Below are positions 1 to 10,231 of a stretch of DNA of 64,000 nucleotides, in pieces. How positions within the stretch are numbered: the first letter of the stretch is position 1; each line of letters starts with the position of its first letter. Both the position numbers and the translations under genes were made by a program. The DNA comes from Patiria miniata (Eukaryota > Echinodermata > Asteroidea > Valvatida > Asterinidae), in assembly GCF_015706575.1 (NCBI RefSeq), contig NW_024037059.1, forward strand, positions 38,229,058 to 38,293,057, written 5' to 3'. The notes under the pieces are model-generated. The model was given only the letters and a program-made list of their open reading frames with translations. It was not told the origin of the DNA and did no database searches.

Positions 1-1323
1 CCGGAATGTTTTTTCGCTGCGCGGCTACCCACGGTCGGATTTTTAGGTTTTTGGTATCAAATGATGCGCAAGGCTCGAGGCTAAAAAGTCATAACAGCCC
101 GGGTCCCGAAGATTTTTTTTCAAAGCTATTGCGGAAAAGTTGAGGGGGGCAGATTCCGGCCCCGTCCCTTTTAGGGTTAAAACGGGAGGCACGTGATTCG
201 AGGCCTTATAATAATGCAGTTCAACAAGTCAACAACAGTATTAGTGTAACTGAGCTGATGTTTGCGTGTCATTTCAGTTTCGTTTGATAAACAGTTGTTT
301 AATTCTGAGACAATCGAAACTTAAACTTACCGATGACAATATAGGTGAACTGTGAAATGCAGGATATAGTAGAAAGATGATTGTCGTATGAAGTTCAGAT
401 GTTTTGGGCTCTAGCAAACGCTCCCAAAGTATTCCCTTTTACAATGTTCAGAATCCGCCATGATGTAAAATCACCCTGCTTTCTTCAGAGTTCAGGAAAT
501 GTTGCATATCTATCTTCAGCTCGACTGAGAAGAATTTCGGAAGTAGAACGTTACTTCAAATAAGTTTTCCTCTAGACTGATTATGGTGACGATTTTGCAA
601 TCAATCAAAACTTGGTGGGGGAGTCTGCTTCCTAGTTAGAGTTGAGTTTTGTTGAAAAGTTACACACGTTACTTTATGTATTTAGAACGAAATTCGTATA
701 ACTTGAAATACGTAGCGTGGCATCCACACGGTTTTGTCACTCTGTTTTTTTCTATTGATAATATAGGATGCAGTTCAGCTGTGACTTTATGTTTGGCTCA
801 CCAGGCTAGGTGGGCAATGATACAGTCACAAGCACAAGCTTACCTCTTAGTCATACTAGCCTGGTTGTTTTGTCTCCCAAAAAGTTTAGATGGTAATTAA
901 CAGGGTTAATTTCAAGATGAGCCAGGCTAAGGATTCCCTCTCTGCCTTAGCAGGAGAAGGGTAATTTCATACTAATGTACGTCCGTTCCGGCTTCCTTGA
1001 TGCTCTTTATAAACGTCCTTGCCAATTGAGAGTAAATTTGTCAAAGGTCGATTAAAGGTAAGTTCAATTGGAGCCTGTAAGCCTCCAACCTCCAACCGCG
1101 GGAACACCATGGGAACGAGGTTGAGCCTGTTCCCCTTCCCCAGCGTTTCACAATATAGAGCGCCACCAACCGTCACAGTCCGGAACTGCTGCGGTTATAG
1201 TCAAAAGTGTCCGTCGTTTGCATGTGGCATCAAATAAGTACCAAAACAAATCCATACGCATTGGAAGCCGCGTAAATAAATTCATCTAAATGTTAACAAG
1301 CCAAAGGCAAGCCTGCAGATCCC

Positions 1324-1376
1324 AGAGCCCACAAAATTATACATGTGTTCAATACATTTGTAATTTTGTGGGCTCT
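1324..1376. repeat. Short perfect hairpin
   Basis: The arm AGAGCCCACAAAATTA (1324-1339) is matched exactly by its reverse complement at 1361-1376, leaving a 21-nt loop. It could be the core of a tiny MITE or a small-RNA precursor; the sequence alone does not decide. Confidence 0.7.
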
Positions 1377-1591
1377 TGATTCAGAAGTATCACTGTTCCC
1401 TGGAAGTCTATCCATGCATCTGGGCCATGGCTCTGCCGCTTACAATTAGTGAAAAATCCCTAGCTAGCTGCTTAATGTAGCAGAAAAGTCCGTGCTTACG
1501 GTAAGCGTATTTCACCGAGCGAGGAATGTTGGCTTGTGCGCATGCGTACATCCCGTAATTAAGGATCCTGGGCTTACCGGGTTAATTAGCT

Positions 1592-1835
1592 GGGGCCAAT
1601 TTCATAGAGCTGCTTAAGCACAAAATTTGCTTAAGCACAAAAACGTGTTGCTTAATAAAATCAGGTTACCGGCCAAAACTCCATGCGATTGTTATGCTAA
1701 GTAAACAACTGCTAAATACCAGTCACAAGCAAGGTACATCACATGGAGTTTTGGCCGGTAACCTAATTTTACTAAGCAATGTTTTTTCGTGCTTAAGCAA
1801 ATTTTCTGCTGAAGCAGCTCTATGAAATTGGGCCC
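1592..1835. mobile_element. Foldback (MITE-like) element, GGGGCCAATTTCATAG type
   Basis: The left end reads GGGGCCAATTTCATAGAGCT and the right end is its near-perfect inverse (CAGCTCTATGAAATTGGGCC). A second inverted block lies inside (AGGTTACCGGCCAAAACTCC against its inverse near 1745-1763). The ends of a related outer inverted repeat lie near 1425 (GGCTCTGCCGCTTAC) and 1905-1928, so this looks like one foldback nested in another. A third relative lies at about 15646-15938. There is no coding capacity. Confidence 0.8.
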
Positions 1836-2659
1836 TGCTGCAGATTATTGCCGTGCTAGCCCGTTTAGCACAGCATGGTGAGCGTAAGCACGGAATTCTG
1901 TGGTTAGCAGAGCCATTAAATTGGGCACCGTTCTACACAGTGGGCTGGGTTTATCCCATTCACTGACGTTACGGGGCAACCCTATACGAGAGCACTGCCC
2001 AGGCTCTTTGCAGCTTCAATCAGCCTGTGGCACATTTGACAGTCTCATCCCTCAGCAATGAGTCAGCCAGTCAGTGAGATAGGTGCAAAAAAGGACACGC
2101 GGCTGGCCCTCTACATGCGACCAGAAAAACTCTCACGGCACCGTGCAAAATGTCGACCTTTTTTGCGAGATAAAAAGTCGGACCTCTTATTTTCAGTCTT
2201 GTTGGCCCACTGCATTGTATATCACTTGTGGTTTCCGCCAAATGTTGATTAAAATGTACAAAATGGGGATATGTTAAGGACTGTACTGGAGAACAACAGA
2301 AAATGGCAAATGAGACACGAGGTATTTTTATTCCTACATTTATTTTTCTTCTACTCTAAACACCAAAATCTTTTATAACAAAAATGTCTTCCATTTCAAA
2401 TCAATTTTTTTTTTACATTGCTTGGTTTCATCAGTACAAGTCGAGCGCGGTGGAAATTATGCACTTAAAAAGGCAAACAGAACATCCGAACTTGCAGTAT
2501 ATAGAGTGCGAGTTAGATAGACGATGACTTGCGAGCCGGCATTAAGGGGGGGGGGGGCACCGGGAGCACGGTCATGCGCAATAGACATCTTAAATAGACA
2601 AGTCGGGGTGAACCCCAGTAAATAGGCCGAAAATCCCTCCGCCGAGCTAATGAATAAAA

Positions 2660-3060
2660 GTTATACACTCAAATTCTTCTATATAAGGGAGTTTTGAGAG
2701 TCATTATGGTATTGGGGAATTGAAGCGATAATGGCAATGCGCCTCTGGCCGGCCCGGACTTGACTTTGGGCTTCAAATTCTGAGCATTGTTTATGCAATT
2801 GGGCCCGAAAGAGGCGCTATATATGTTGTGGAGGGATCCTATTTCAAGATGGCTACTTTTCCATTTTGGAAAATATCACTCGTTTTAGGGGTGGTCTTCT
2901 TTGGGTGAGAATTTCTCGAAAAGTCAACGGTCAACTCACCACAAATCTGAAAGAAAGTGAACGATGATATGTTGATCATCATTTTTCTGTGCAGCCTGAA
3001 CATCTATGTGAGAGTTCTGAGTAAATTTATCACTGTAGTCTATGGGAATTTATGTACTGG
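2660..3060. repeat. Dispersed repeat, copy 1
   Basis: This stretch is recognisably similar to about 16010-16405. Shared pieces include a TTTTAGGGGTG[A/G]TC block, a run around AAAAGTCA, and a GTCTATGG near the right edge. The two copies flank or lie inside the array of tandem membrane-protein genes. Ends and class are not resolved. Confidence 0.5.
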
Positions 3061-3098
3061 GGTGCACCGCACCCCTATTTGTCATGCGCATCTGCGTC

Positions 3099-5468
3099 CT
3101 ACTCGTCAAGGGTGCCCTCTTTGACCTCTGGACCATCTTCGGACGATGGGGGCGCTTTCAACATTGCCTCCGTTTGGAGCGGCGTCTCAGCAGCAGCAGG
3201 CACGATGATGTTGGCCCGACGCACTTCGTAGCGCGGCGCCACTGACTCGGGATCTCGACCCCCGCAGGCACCCATGAAGCGAAACAGGCGGTAACAGGCA
3301 CAGCAACAGAACACAGCACCGAAAATAGCTCCACCGATGAACAGGATCAATCCAAACTTGAATCGTCTGTGACAAAATGAAGGAAAAAGCCAACCAACAA
3401 ACAAAAACTGTTCAGCTTTAAAGCTATAACCCAAACCCTAGCTGACTGTAACAACTTGACTTCAGAAGGGAATTGTGGTTTTAATTTCTTTGTTGGAAGA
3501 TGCACTTAATTGTTTTTTTTATATAGTTGAAAACAATTCTTTCAAGTTTTCCCCTTCCCATTTTATTTTGCGAAAAGAGGGCCGGGGTGCCCCCGCCGGT
3601 CCCCGTCCCCCATTTTACGCCAGTGCATGGCCATCTTTTATAGAAATCATTCAAGCATGTAAAAATAATTGTTTGAATAACGACAACAGACTTAACCAAA
3701 CAACAAAATTTACATTAAAAAATAAACAATTATGAAGGAAACAGTATTGTAACGGAGCGTATTAATACTCAATTATTAATTAACATGGGCGTTCAAAGAT
3801 GGCTAGAATTTAGCGTTTCATAATTATGGGTCGCAAGTCCCAGTGGGCACAAGACGTCTTTAAGACGTCTTGTGGACGTAAAATGTTGACTTCTTATTTT
3901 GGTCTTATTTTGGTCGTACATGTAAAACCAAACAACGACTAAAAAGACGTTTTTTTCTGACGACTAAAAGGCTTATATAAGGCCCAAAAAAGTCTCCGGT
4001 TTCTGGTATGCGCGCGTCGCCGTAGCCATAGGCGTCGGCAAAATGAAAAAGTTTTTTTTTTCAATAAAAGACGATGTCTCAAAACCGATAAACTCACTGG
4101 TTTGACTGGAATCCTGCTGCTGCACAGTTTTAACGTGTTTTTAGATGGGGTTATGATCGAGAATAAGCTTTGTGTGGCCTCTCTGGACTCCCATTATATT
4201 TGCACTAAGTTTAGTCGGGCACCATTTGCAGTCATCGGCCGACATTTGAAGCAAAAAAAAACAGGTAAAAAAAAAAGGCGAGTCGCCGCACCACTTTTTG
4301 GGCAAGCACCATACCAGAAACCGGAGACTTTTTTGGCATAAGACGTCATTTTTTGGTCATGGCCGATGTTGTACACACGACTATAACTATAACTATCGTA
4401 AAACGACGTCGTAAAGATGTCGTTTTTTTGTGGTTGATGTTTTGGCGGGTGGGGATGAGTTTTCGGGTAGTGAGAAAGACGTTGGTGAGACCGGTGAGAC
4501 CGGCTGTGGTGATCTACAAAGGACAAGTTGCCGTCTTTATAGACAGCATGATTACTTTTGTAACATCGCGGTTCACTTGGTTTATATTTTAACCACCACC
4601 ACTGACCACGGTTTACAATTTTTCTAATGTCGTGGTTCACTTTTTTTTTTAATGCCGCAGTTCCTTTTTCGGCGTTTTGGAAATAATAATCACTGCGGAA
4701 ATGTGTCCTTTTTAGAACGTCATAATACGTGTACGTGACCAAAATGCGCGTCAACTCTTGATACAGCGCGCGCGCTATATACGCGTAGAACGTTTGTAAT
4801 ATATAATACGCGGCCATCTTCGTGAGACCGGGGGCGAATTGGTCAATATGCAAATTCTACTGTGTGACTGGTATATGGATATCCGCTATCCAGTCTTTAT
4901 CCAGTTCGTTAGTGTGACGTCACCTCCAGCACTTTCTGCATGATTGGAACCGGAAGTTAACGCAGCTCGAGCGTTTGTAGCCAATGGGCGCTAGTAATCA
5001 GTGGTGCGCGCGCGTGTATGACGTTTTCACTAACGAACCGGATAGAGATCAGTGCTCAGTACCCACTTACCAGATGAAATGTCGATGTCTCCCCCGCCAC
5101 GCGAGCCGCCTCGCCTGTATGTACCTGAACAGTAAACAAACCAAGTTACGAACGTGCTGAGAATGTACCGTGCCGGATGTAACTCAAAATACCCTTGCAA
5201 GTTTGGAAATTATACAGGCCTACTTATTCGTCCACGATGAGTATTATGGTGGTGTTCTTTAACAACAAAATAAAAACTGTATGCAATAATTAAAGTGAGG
5301 GCTCATTTGGAAAGCAATTGGTTTAATTGAAATGGTTCACCCTCGGCAAAGATTTTAAATCTAGCCTGTAGCGTAAAATACATGTAAAAAATAATACTCA
5401 CTCGATTCTTGCAGATTCCCAAGAAGTGTAAACATGAAGAGGGTGCCCAGAGCAAAAGACGACGCCAT
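3099..5468 (-). CDS. Tandem small single-pass membrane protein, paralogue 1 (divergent)
   Basis: This is a predicted three-exon gene. Exon 1 (5402-5468) encodes a signal peptide starting MASSFALGTLFMFTLLGN, closely like the paralogues at 8904 and 11608. Exon 2 (5071-5124) follows a good acceptor and encodes a Gly/Arg-rich stretch (TYRRGGSRGGGDIDISS). Exon 3 (3099-3366) encodes a membrane segment (LILFIGGAIFGAVF) followed by a cysteine cluster (CCCACYRL) and a tail ending EVKEGTLDE. The strongest donor of exon 2 (GTAAGT) leaves the frame one base out. An overlapping donor 4 nt downstream (GTGGGT, exon end 5067) restores it and gives 130 residues. Unlike its neighbours it has no PPxY motif. Function unknown; I infer a membrane adaptor. 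A Harbinger-like MITE lies in intron 2. Confidence 0.6.
3481..3980. other. Intronic sequence with an AGACGTCTT palindrome
   Basis: This lies within intron 2 of the first membrane-protein gene. A 27-nt near-perfect palindrome built on CACAAGACGTCT and its inverse sits at about 3849-3875. It is preceded by CCCAGTGGGC and followed by repeated GACGT/AAGACG motifs up to the MITE at 3981. Such an end (CAGTGGGCAC...ACGT) resembles a DNA-transposon terminus, but I could not find a clear opposite end. Confidence 0.4.
3981..4338. mobile_element. PIF/Harbinger-like MITE, family 2, copy 1
   Basis: The terminal inverted repeats read GTCTCCGGTTTCTGGTATG on the left and the inverse on the right. The outer ends are GGCC-like, and TAA lies on both sides. 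A second copy is at 31713-32074. A GGCC-type end plus a 3-bp TWA target duplication is the pattern of PIF/Harbinger elements. No transposase is encoded: the 219-codon frame that overlaps it on the minus strand runs out into unrelated flank and has no family signature. Confidence 0.75.
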
Positions 5469-6572
5469 TTTGTTTACCTCAAAATCGTTAAATGGATCCT
5501 TTTCCGTTGAACAATTTGTCAGTGAATTAAAAAAAAAACCTAAGAGCAAACTTCAAATATTTTGTGTTCGGTGCTTTTGTTGAACGTAGAAGGGCGGAAT
5601 ATAGGCCCACTGTCTTTTGTTTTAGTGGTAATTAATCGTGTATACGTCCAATAGTGTTCACCAAGTGTTCCGATAGAGCTGGTTCCTCATTCTGTATTTA
5701 AAAATTATATGAACAACTGCAGTAAACAGATTCACTTTCCATTATCATTTGTCTAGATCAATCTCATAATTTAAGCAAACGAAGTAAAAGTTAGGTCACT
5801 GTATTAGGTCTCCCCTACACTGAAGCATTTTTTTTCAAACTTCCGGGAGCGCCCTTTTCACCTGCATTTGATGACGAGGATCAGGAACAAAACTTGTTCA
5901 ATAGAAAGTCGAGTGTTGGGTTTTTTTCTGAGTTATTTGTTGCGTTTTAGGTATTCATATTCGGTAGGCACTTCCCCGTGTACCTTTTATCAGGGTTCGA
6001 AAAAAATTAAGTACAATAATTATAATGTTCTGATCCGTGTAATTATAATGATCAAAGTTGACTTTAATAATGCTTTATGTTCAAAAACGCGCATACCGTA
6101 GTTATAATGTAGCATTATTATTCCAGCACTTACATTTGCTGAGCGAAGATTATCGAAGTACAATATTGTCACTTGGTTTAGCTGCATGATTGGACAGTGA
6201 TTGAAATGCAAAACTTCTTTACAAAACAAATTATATAACACTGTCAATATGTTGTCAAATTTTACTGTATACTGTAATTCAAAATGGCCGCTGTGTGTGT
6301 GACCTTTTGAAGGTCGCGAGACTATTAACAGGCCGTGTCCGAAATTTGCCTCTGTACTAATGACGTCACACTTTGTTTACGTGTGTGCTTTCCTATCGTG
6401 CTCATTGGGCCGTGGACCCCCACTGGCTCCATAGAAAAGTGCACATGTAAACAAAGTGCGACGTCACGGAGGCTTATTGGCTACTGCGACATATAATATT
6501 GTCAATTATGTTCCTTCGTATAGCTCCTGCAATCGTTCAATAGAAGCTGGGCGAGTGATTGACGCCCTCATT

Positions 6573-8904
6573 TTAGTCCAACTTCTCGTCAATAGCGCCC
6601 TCATCGGCTTTGACCGCCTCGTCGTACGGCGGTAGGGGCGCTGCTGCGATGTTCTTGTCGCCGACGCCATCCTCACCGCCAGGGGGCGTTTCATCTTCGA
6701 ACCCCTCAGGCCGGTGGACTCGGTAGTAGACCGGGTTCTGGAATCGAGGGGCCTCACGTGACCGGAGATCCTCCTCCCGACGCCCGAAACATACGCACAA
6801 CAGGCAGAAACAGGTGACGAAGAGGACCACGGCGAAGACAACTCCGGAAACGATCGGGATTATCTTCCAGTATCCCAGACCTGAGAATGTGATCGAACAG
6901 AAAATTGAAACTCAAATAAGAAAATTACTGAAATTCATCATAGGTCCTACGAAATCTTTGAGAAAATAATCATGCGAAAAACCTTTATAGCTTTATTCAC
7001 GAGTCGGCCATTATTATATGAAAGCGAGGTAAACTCTTCATATTTGGAACTTGAGAGTAGAAATTAAAGCAATGAATACATGTTCATTACAAATTAATAC
7101 CAGTCTGCTCTGATGAATAATTTGAAATGTGTGATTATAATGCTTTAAGCCACATAAAAAAAAAAATGAAAGTGAGTCTTGGCTGCACAACAGTCGTAAA
7201 ATAGTCTGGCACCTTCCCATTCAACAGTTTGCAATTTACAAAATAGATTCAGGGAACACGATAGAAAATGGCTTCCTCTTGTATAAGATCCATATAGTCT
7301 AGGACGCGGTGTTGGGATCGCGTGTCCGTAAGGTCAAGGATACAACATCCGGGTCATCCTGCTGATGAAGACCGGAGTTTCGGTCGAAAATTACAGGTAC
7401 GAAATATTCTAGTGTAGTGATAAAAAGTTTACCTCTAAATAATATCTAACTTCCAACACAGATGAACTTTCACGCTAAGGTCCATACTCCATTGACAATT
7501 AATTCATGTTGTTCAACAGAGGGCAGCAAAACGTTTACTGCTATCCCGAGTATACTCGAGCATAGCACCTGCCGGGGTGTAAAGCTATCCCGAGTATATT
7601 CGGGCGCAGCAGTCAAAGTGTTAAAAAAAAATCCTGTTGCGCCCCACTTATAGCGTCGTCCCAACTGAACAGGGTGAGTCAAAAAAAGCGGAACCCAAAC
7701 CCCAAAAATTATATTTCATATTGAAAAAAAAAAAGTAGCACCAAAAATAACAATGACTGGAAAGCCAATTTCATAAGCTTCATTTGATTGAAAAATTTAC
7801 TGAAATTGGTCAATCGTTTCAAAAAATATCACCATTTAAACACAATGACCCTAAAACCCGTCTCGTCCAAAAAATGCGATTTTAACAATCGTCGTCACAA
7901 TTCTCTTCAAACATCGCCAGCGATGAAATCTTAGTTTAAACGGTAGCAATATGCAACAAAGTCCTTTTGAAGGCCCGTCTTTAAAGTAGTAGATTTTATA
8001 AATCATATTGTTTGCCTAACCAGGGTTGTTAATCAAAATATTGTGTGCTACAGTTGGTGACAGTTGTTGAAACAAGTATTCTGTGTCATTTTCTTTGTCG
8101 TTCCAAACAGTCAAAACACACAATAAATTGATTTTTTGGACGAGACAGGTTTTAGGATCATTGCGTTTAAATGGTGGTATTCTTTGAACTGATTGAGCAA
8201 TTTCAGTAATTTTTTTTATTTAAAAGTAGCTTTTAAAATTGGCTTTCCAGTCATTATTATTTTTGGTGCTACATATTTTTTTGAATATGATATACAATTT
8301 TGGGGGTTTAGGTTCCGCTTTTTTGTGTGACTCGCCCTGTAGTTGGGACAGCCCCAACTATAGTCGGGACCTTATTGGTTGGCCGAGCTGTACTTGGGAC
8401 TGTTCCAACTACAGTTGGGTTCATTGCTATAGTTGGGCGTAACAAACAAAATAGCTCGAACCTTCTTGCGAGTAACTGGTGTACGTGTAGACGGTTCTAC
8501 GGGTTGTCGTCCCAGAGCTACGCAACCTGAACCTCGAACCGCCTCTTGCTCTGGCGACACCTTTAAAGCAAACAAACCAAGTGCTGTGAATGTAACGTGC
8601 TGGATTTGTAAGATGGCATTAATGAGCATGCGTAGATTATTGGAGTCGTTAACTTGTCAACTATCAACACAGATCGCTTAATGAGACTTCGCAAATGAAA
8701 CTTCAAGTCTTGTAGTAACCTACTGCAAAAGTGGTCGGTCTTTTTGCGAAAACACAAAATTGTATTATACTTCAAATGTAAATATTTCTCATTAAAAATG
8801 TTTTTATCTAGAAAAAAAACCCGATACTCACTCGTTTCCTGCAAATTCGAAATAAGAAACAGTACGAGAAGACCGACGACAATCCGAGCATAGCATGAGG
8901 CCAT
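6573..8904 (-). CDS. Tandem small single-pass membrane protein, paralogue 2 (LPPY tail)
   Basis: Predicted exons are 8832-8904 (signal peptide MASCYARIVVGLLVLFLISN), 8462-8560 (short Arg/Thr/Tyr-rich segment including TTTRRTVYTYTSYS) and 6573-6880 (membrane segment and tail). All junctions join in the same phase and total exactly 160 codons (159 residues). Exon 3 begins LGYWKIIPIVSGVVFAVVLF, continues through a Cys-rich border, a basic patch (GRREEDLRSRE), an acidic Pro/Gly region and PLPPYDEA, and ends DEKLD. LPPY is an LPxY variant of the PPxY ligand for WW domains, so recruitment of Nedd4-type ligases is possible. That role is inference. The middle-exon donor (G|GTTCGA) is weak. Family unknown. 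Confidence 0.72.
6985..7275. repeat. Dispersed ~300-bp repeat, copy in intron 2 of paralogue 2
   Basis: A block containing GAGTCGGCCAT..., AAAGCGAGGTAAA[A/C]TCTTC, GATGAATAATTT and TTTAAGCC, ending in a GTCTGGC[A/G]CC segment, recurs at about 10700-10985 (the duplicated partner), 14050-14330 (downstream of paralogue 4) and, inverted, about 51600-51915 (downstream of SMAP). It is non-coding and the ends are not resolved. Confidence 0.7.
7284..7475 (+). other. Insert carrying a hammerhead-ribozyme-like motif
   Basis: This block is absent from the duplicated copy (compare about 10965-10985). It contains, in the right order, GTC (7333-7335, candidate cleavage after 7335), AGGAT (7337-7341), its complement ATCCT (7356-7360), CTGATGA (7362-7368), a 5-bp stem GACCG (7370-7374) and CGGTC (7381-7385), then GAAA (7386-7389). 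GTAA (7328-7331) can pair with TTAC (7391-7394) as the third stem. These are the conserved parts of a hammerhead ribozyme in type III order. Position 1.1/2.1 is an A.G mismatch and stem III is weak, so activity is uncertain. In animals such motifs often sit in Penelope-like or small non-autonomous retroelements. Confidence 0.6.
7670..8339. mobile_element. Long foldback element, Tc1/mariner-like ends
   Basis: The ends are CAGGGTGAGTC and its near inverse GACTCGCCCTG. The arms stay inverted-complementary for at least 200 bp: for example, the block around GACCCTAAAACCCGTCTCGT is matched by its inverse near 8138-8160. The sister duplication lacks it (11035-11060 reads CCCAACTGTAGTTGGG), which shows insertion at a TA; TA remains on the right and is mutated to AA on the left. 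No transposase is present. It sits in intron 2 of paralogue 2. Confidence 0.85.
8338..8450. repeat. CCCAACTATAGTTGGG palindrome cluster (copy A)
   Basis: Copies and variants of the 16-bp palindrome CCCAACTATAGTTGGG occur here just downstream, in gene sense, of the middle-exon donor of paralogue 2. The same arrangement is found at 11038-11150 in the duplicated gene. The motif is much more abundant in intron 1 of RTF2. Confidence 0.75.
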
Positions 8905-9429
8905 TTTGTTTGTGGATTGTATGTTGCTGTCAGCCTGAAGTTGATGTACCAACCAAAACACTTCCTCAAAAGTGTTCACGTTTTTGTATAGGTTGACGTC
9001 GACTCCGTTGACTTATATGAACAACTGCAGTAAACAGATTCAGTTTCCATTATCATTTGTCTTGATAAATCTCATAATTTAAGCAAACGAAGTAAAAGTT
9101 AGGTCACTGTATTAGGTCTCCCCTACACTGAAGCATTTTTTTTTCAAACTTCCGGGAGCGCCCTTTACACCTGCATTTGATGACGAGGATCAGGAACAAA
9201 ACTTGTTCAATAGAAAGTCGAGTGTTGGTTTTTTTCTGAGTTATTTGTTGCGTTTTAGGTATTCATATTCGGTAGGCACTTCCTCGTGTACCTTTTTATC
9301 AGGGTTCGAAAAAAATAAAGTACAATAATTATAATGTTCTGATCCGTTTAATTATAATGATCAATGTTGACTTTAATAATGCTTTATGTTCAAAAACGCG
9401 TATACCGTAGTTATAATGTAGCATTATTA

Positions 9430-9762
9430 GGCACCCCCCCCCCCCAAAAAAAATAATCGGTCTCTGGTCAGACCAAAGTTCCGGAATTGACGCGGGGACG
9501 CGGCTTTTTTTTTTTCTTCAAGCTTGGATTGTACAGACAAGGTGGGTACTATTTTCCTCCATAATTTGCCTTGGTGCTCTCGATCATTTGCCTTGGTGCA
9601 ATTTCCCATTCCTTGGTGCTCTTTGGTAAAAAAAAATGAGGAGGGGCGGCAATAGAGGGCGCTGTTGGAGCTACCGCGGAACATTTTGGAAAAAAAAAGA
9701 TTGACGCGCATGATTAAAATCGACGCGCGCTGACCAGAGACCGACTTATTTTTTTTTTGGCC
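9430..9762. mobile_element. PIF/Harbinger-like MITE, family 1, copy 1
   Basis: The subterminal inverted repeats read GGTCTCTGGTCAG on the left and CTGACCAGAGACC on the right, with GGC...GGCC outer ends. TTA lies on both sides (9427-9429 and 9763-9765). The undisturbed site survives in the sister duplication near 6115 (GCATTATTATTCCAGCAC), proving a clean insertion with a TTA duplication. A second copy is at 45433-45809. Non-coding. Confidence 0.9.
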
Positions 9763-10231
9763 TTATTCCAGCACTTACATTTGCTGAGCGAAGATTATCG
9801 AAGTACAATATTTTTTTCACGAAGTACAATATTGTCCCTTGGTTTAGCTGCATAATTTGACAGTGATTGAAATGCAAAACTTCTTTACAAAACAAATAAT
9901 ATAACACTGTCAATATGCTGTCAAATTTTACTGTACTGTAATTCAAAATGGCCGCTATATGTGTGACCTTTTGAAGGTCGCGAGACTAACAGGCCTCGTC
10001 CGAAATTTGCCTCTGTAATAATGACGTCACACTTTGTTTACGTGTGTGCTTTCCTATGGTGCTCACTGGACCGTGGACCCCCACTGGCTCCATAGAAAAG
10101 TGCACATGTAAACAAAGTGCGACGTCATGGAGGCTTATTGGCTACTGCGACATATAATATTGTCAATATGTTCCTTCGTATAGCTCCTGCAATCGTTCAA
10201 TAGAAGCTGGGCGAGTGATTACGCCCTCATT

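Larger units (their letters stand above)
1..3098. other. No gene recognised; repeat-bearing flank
   Basis: No reading frame here shows a recognisable family or a convincing splice-linked exon series; the open frames are short (83 codons or fewer) and look like chance. The stretch contains a short hairpin (1324-1376), a nested foldback element (about 1425-1930), a poly-G run near 2547-2558, and a dispersed repeat (about 2660-3060) that also occurs in intron 1 of the fourth membrane-protein gene. It lies downstream of the minus-strand gene ending at 3099, so part may be that gene's 3' UTR. Confidence 0.5.

Noticed and set aside
4194..4853. 219-codon open frame on the minus strand
   Set aside because: It runs out of a MITE into unrelated AT-rich flank. 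The sequence is His/Tyr/Ser-rich with no family signature, and the MITE part occurs again at 31713 without the rest.
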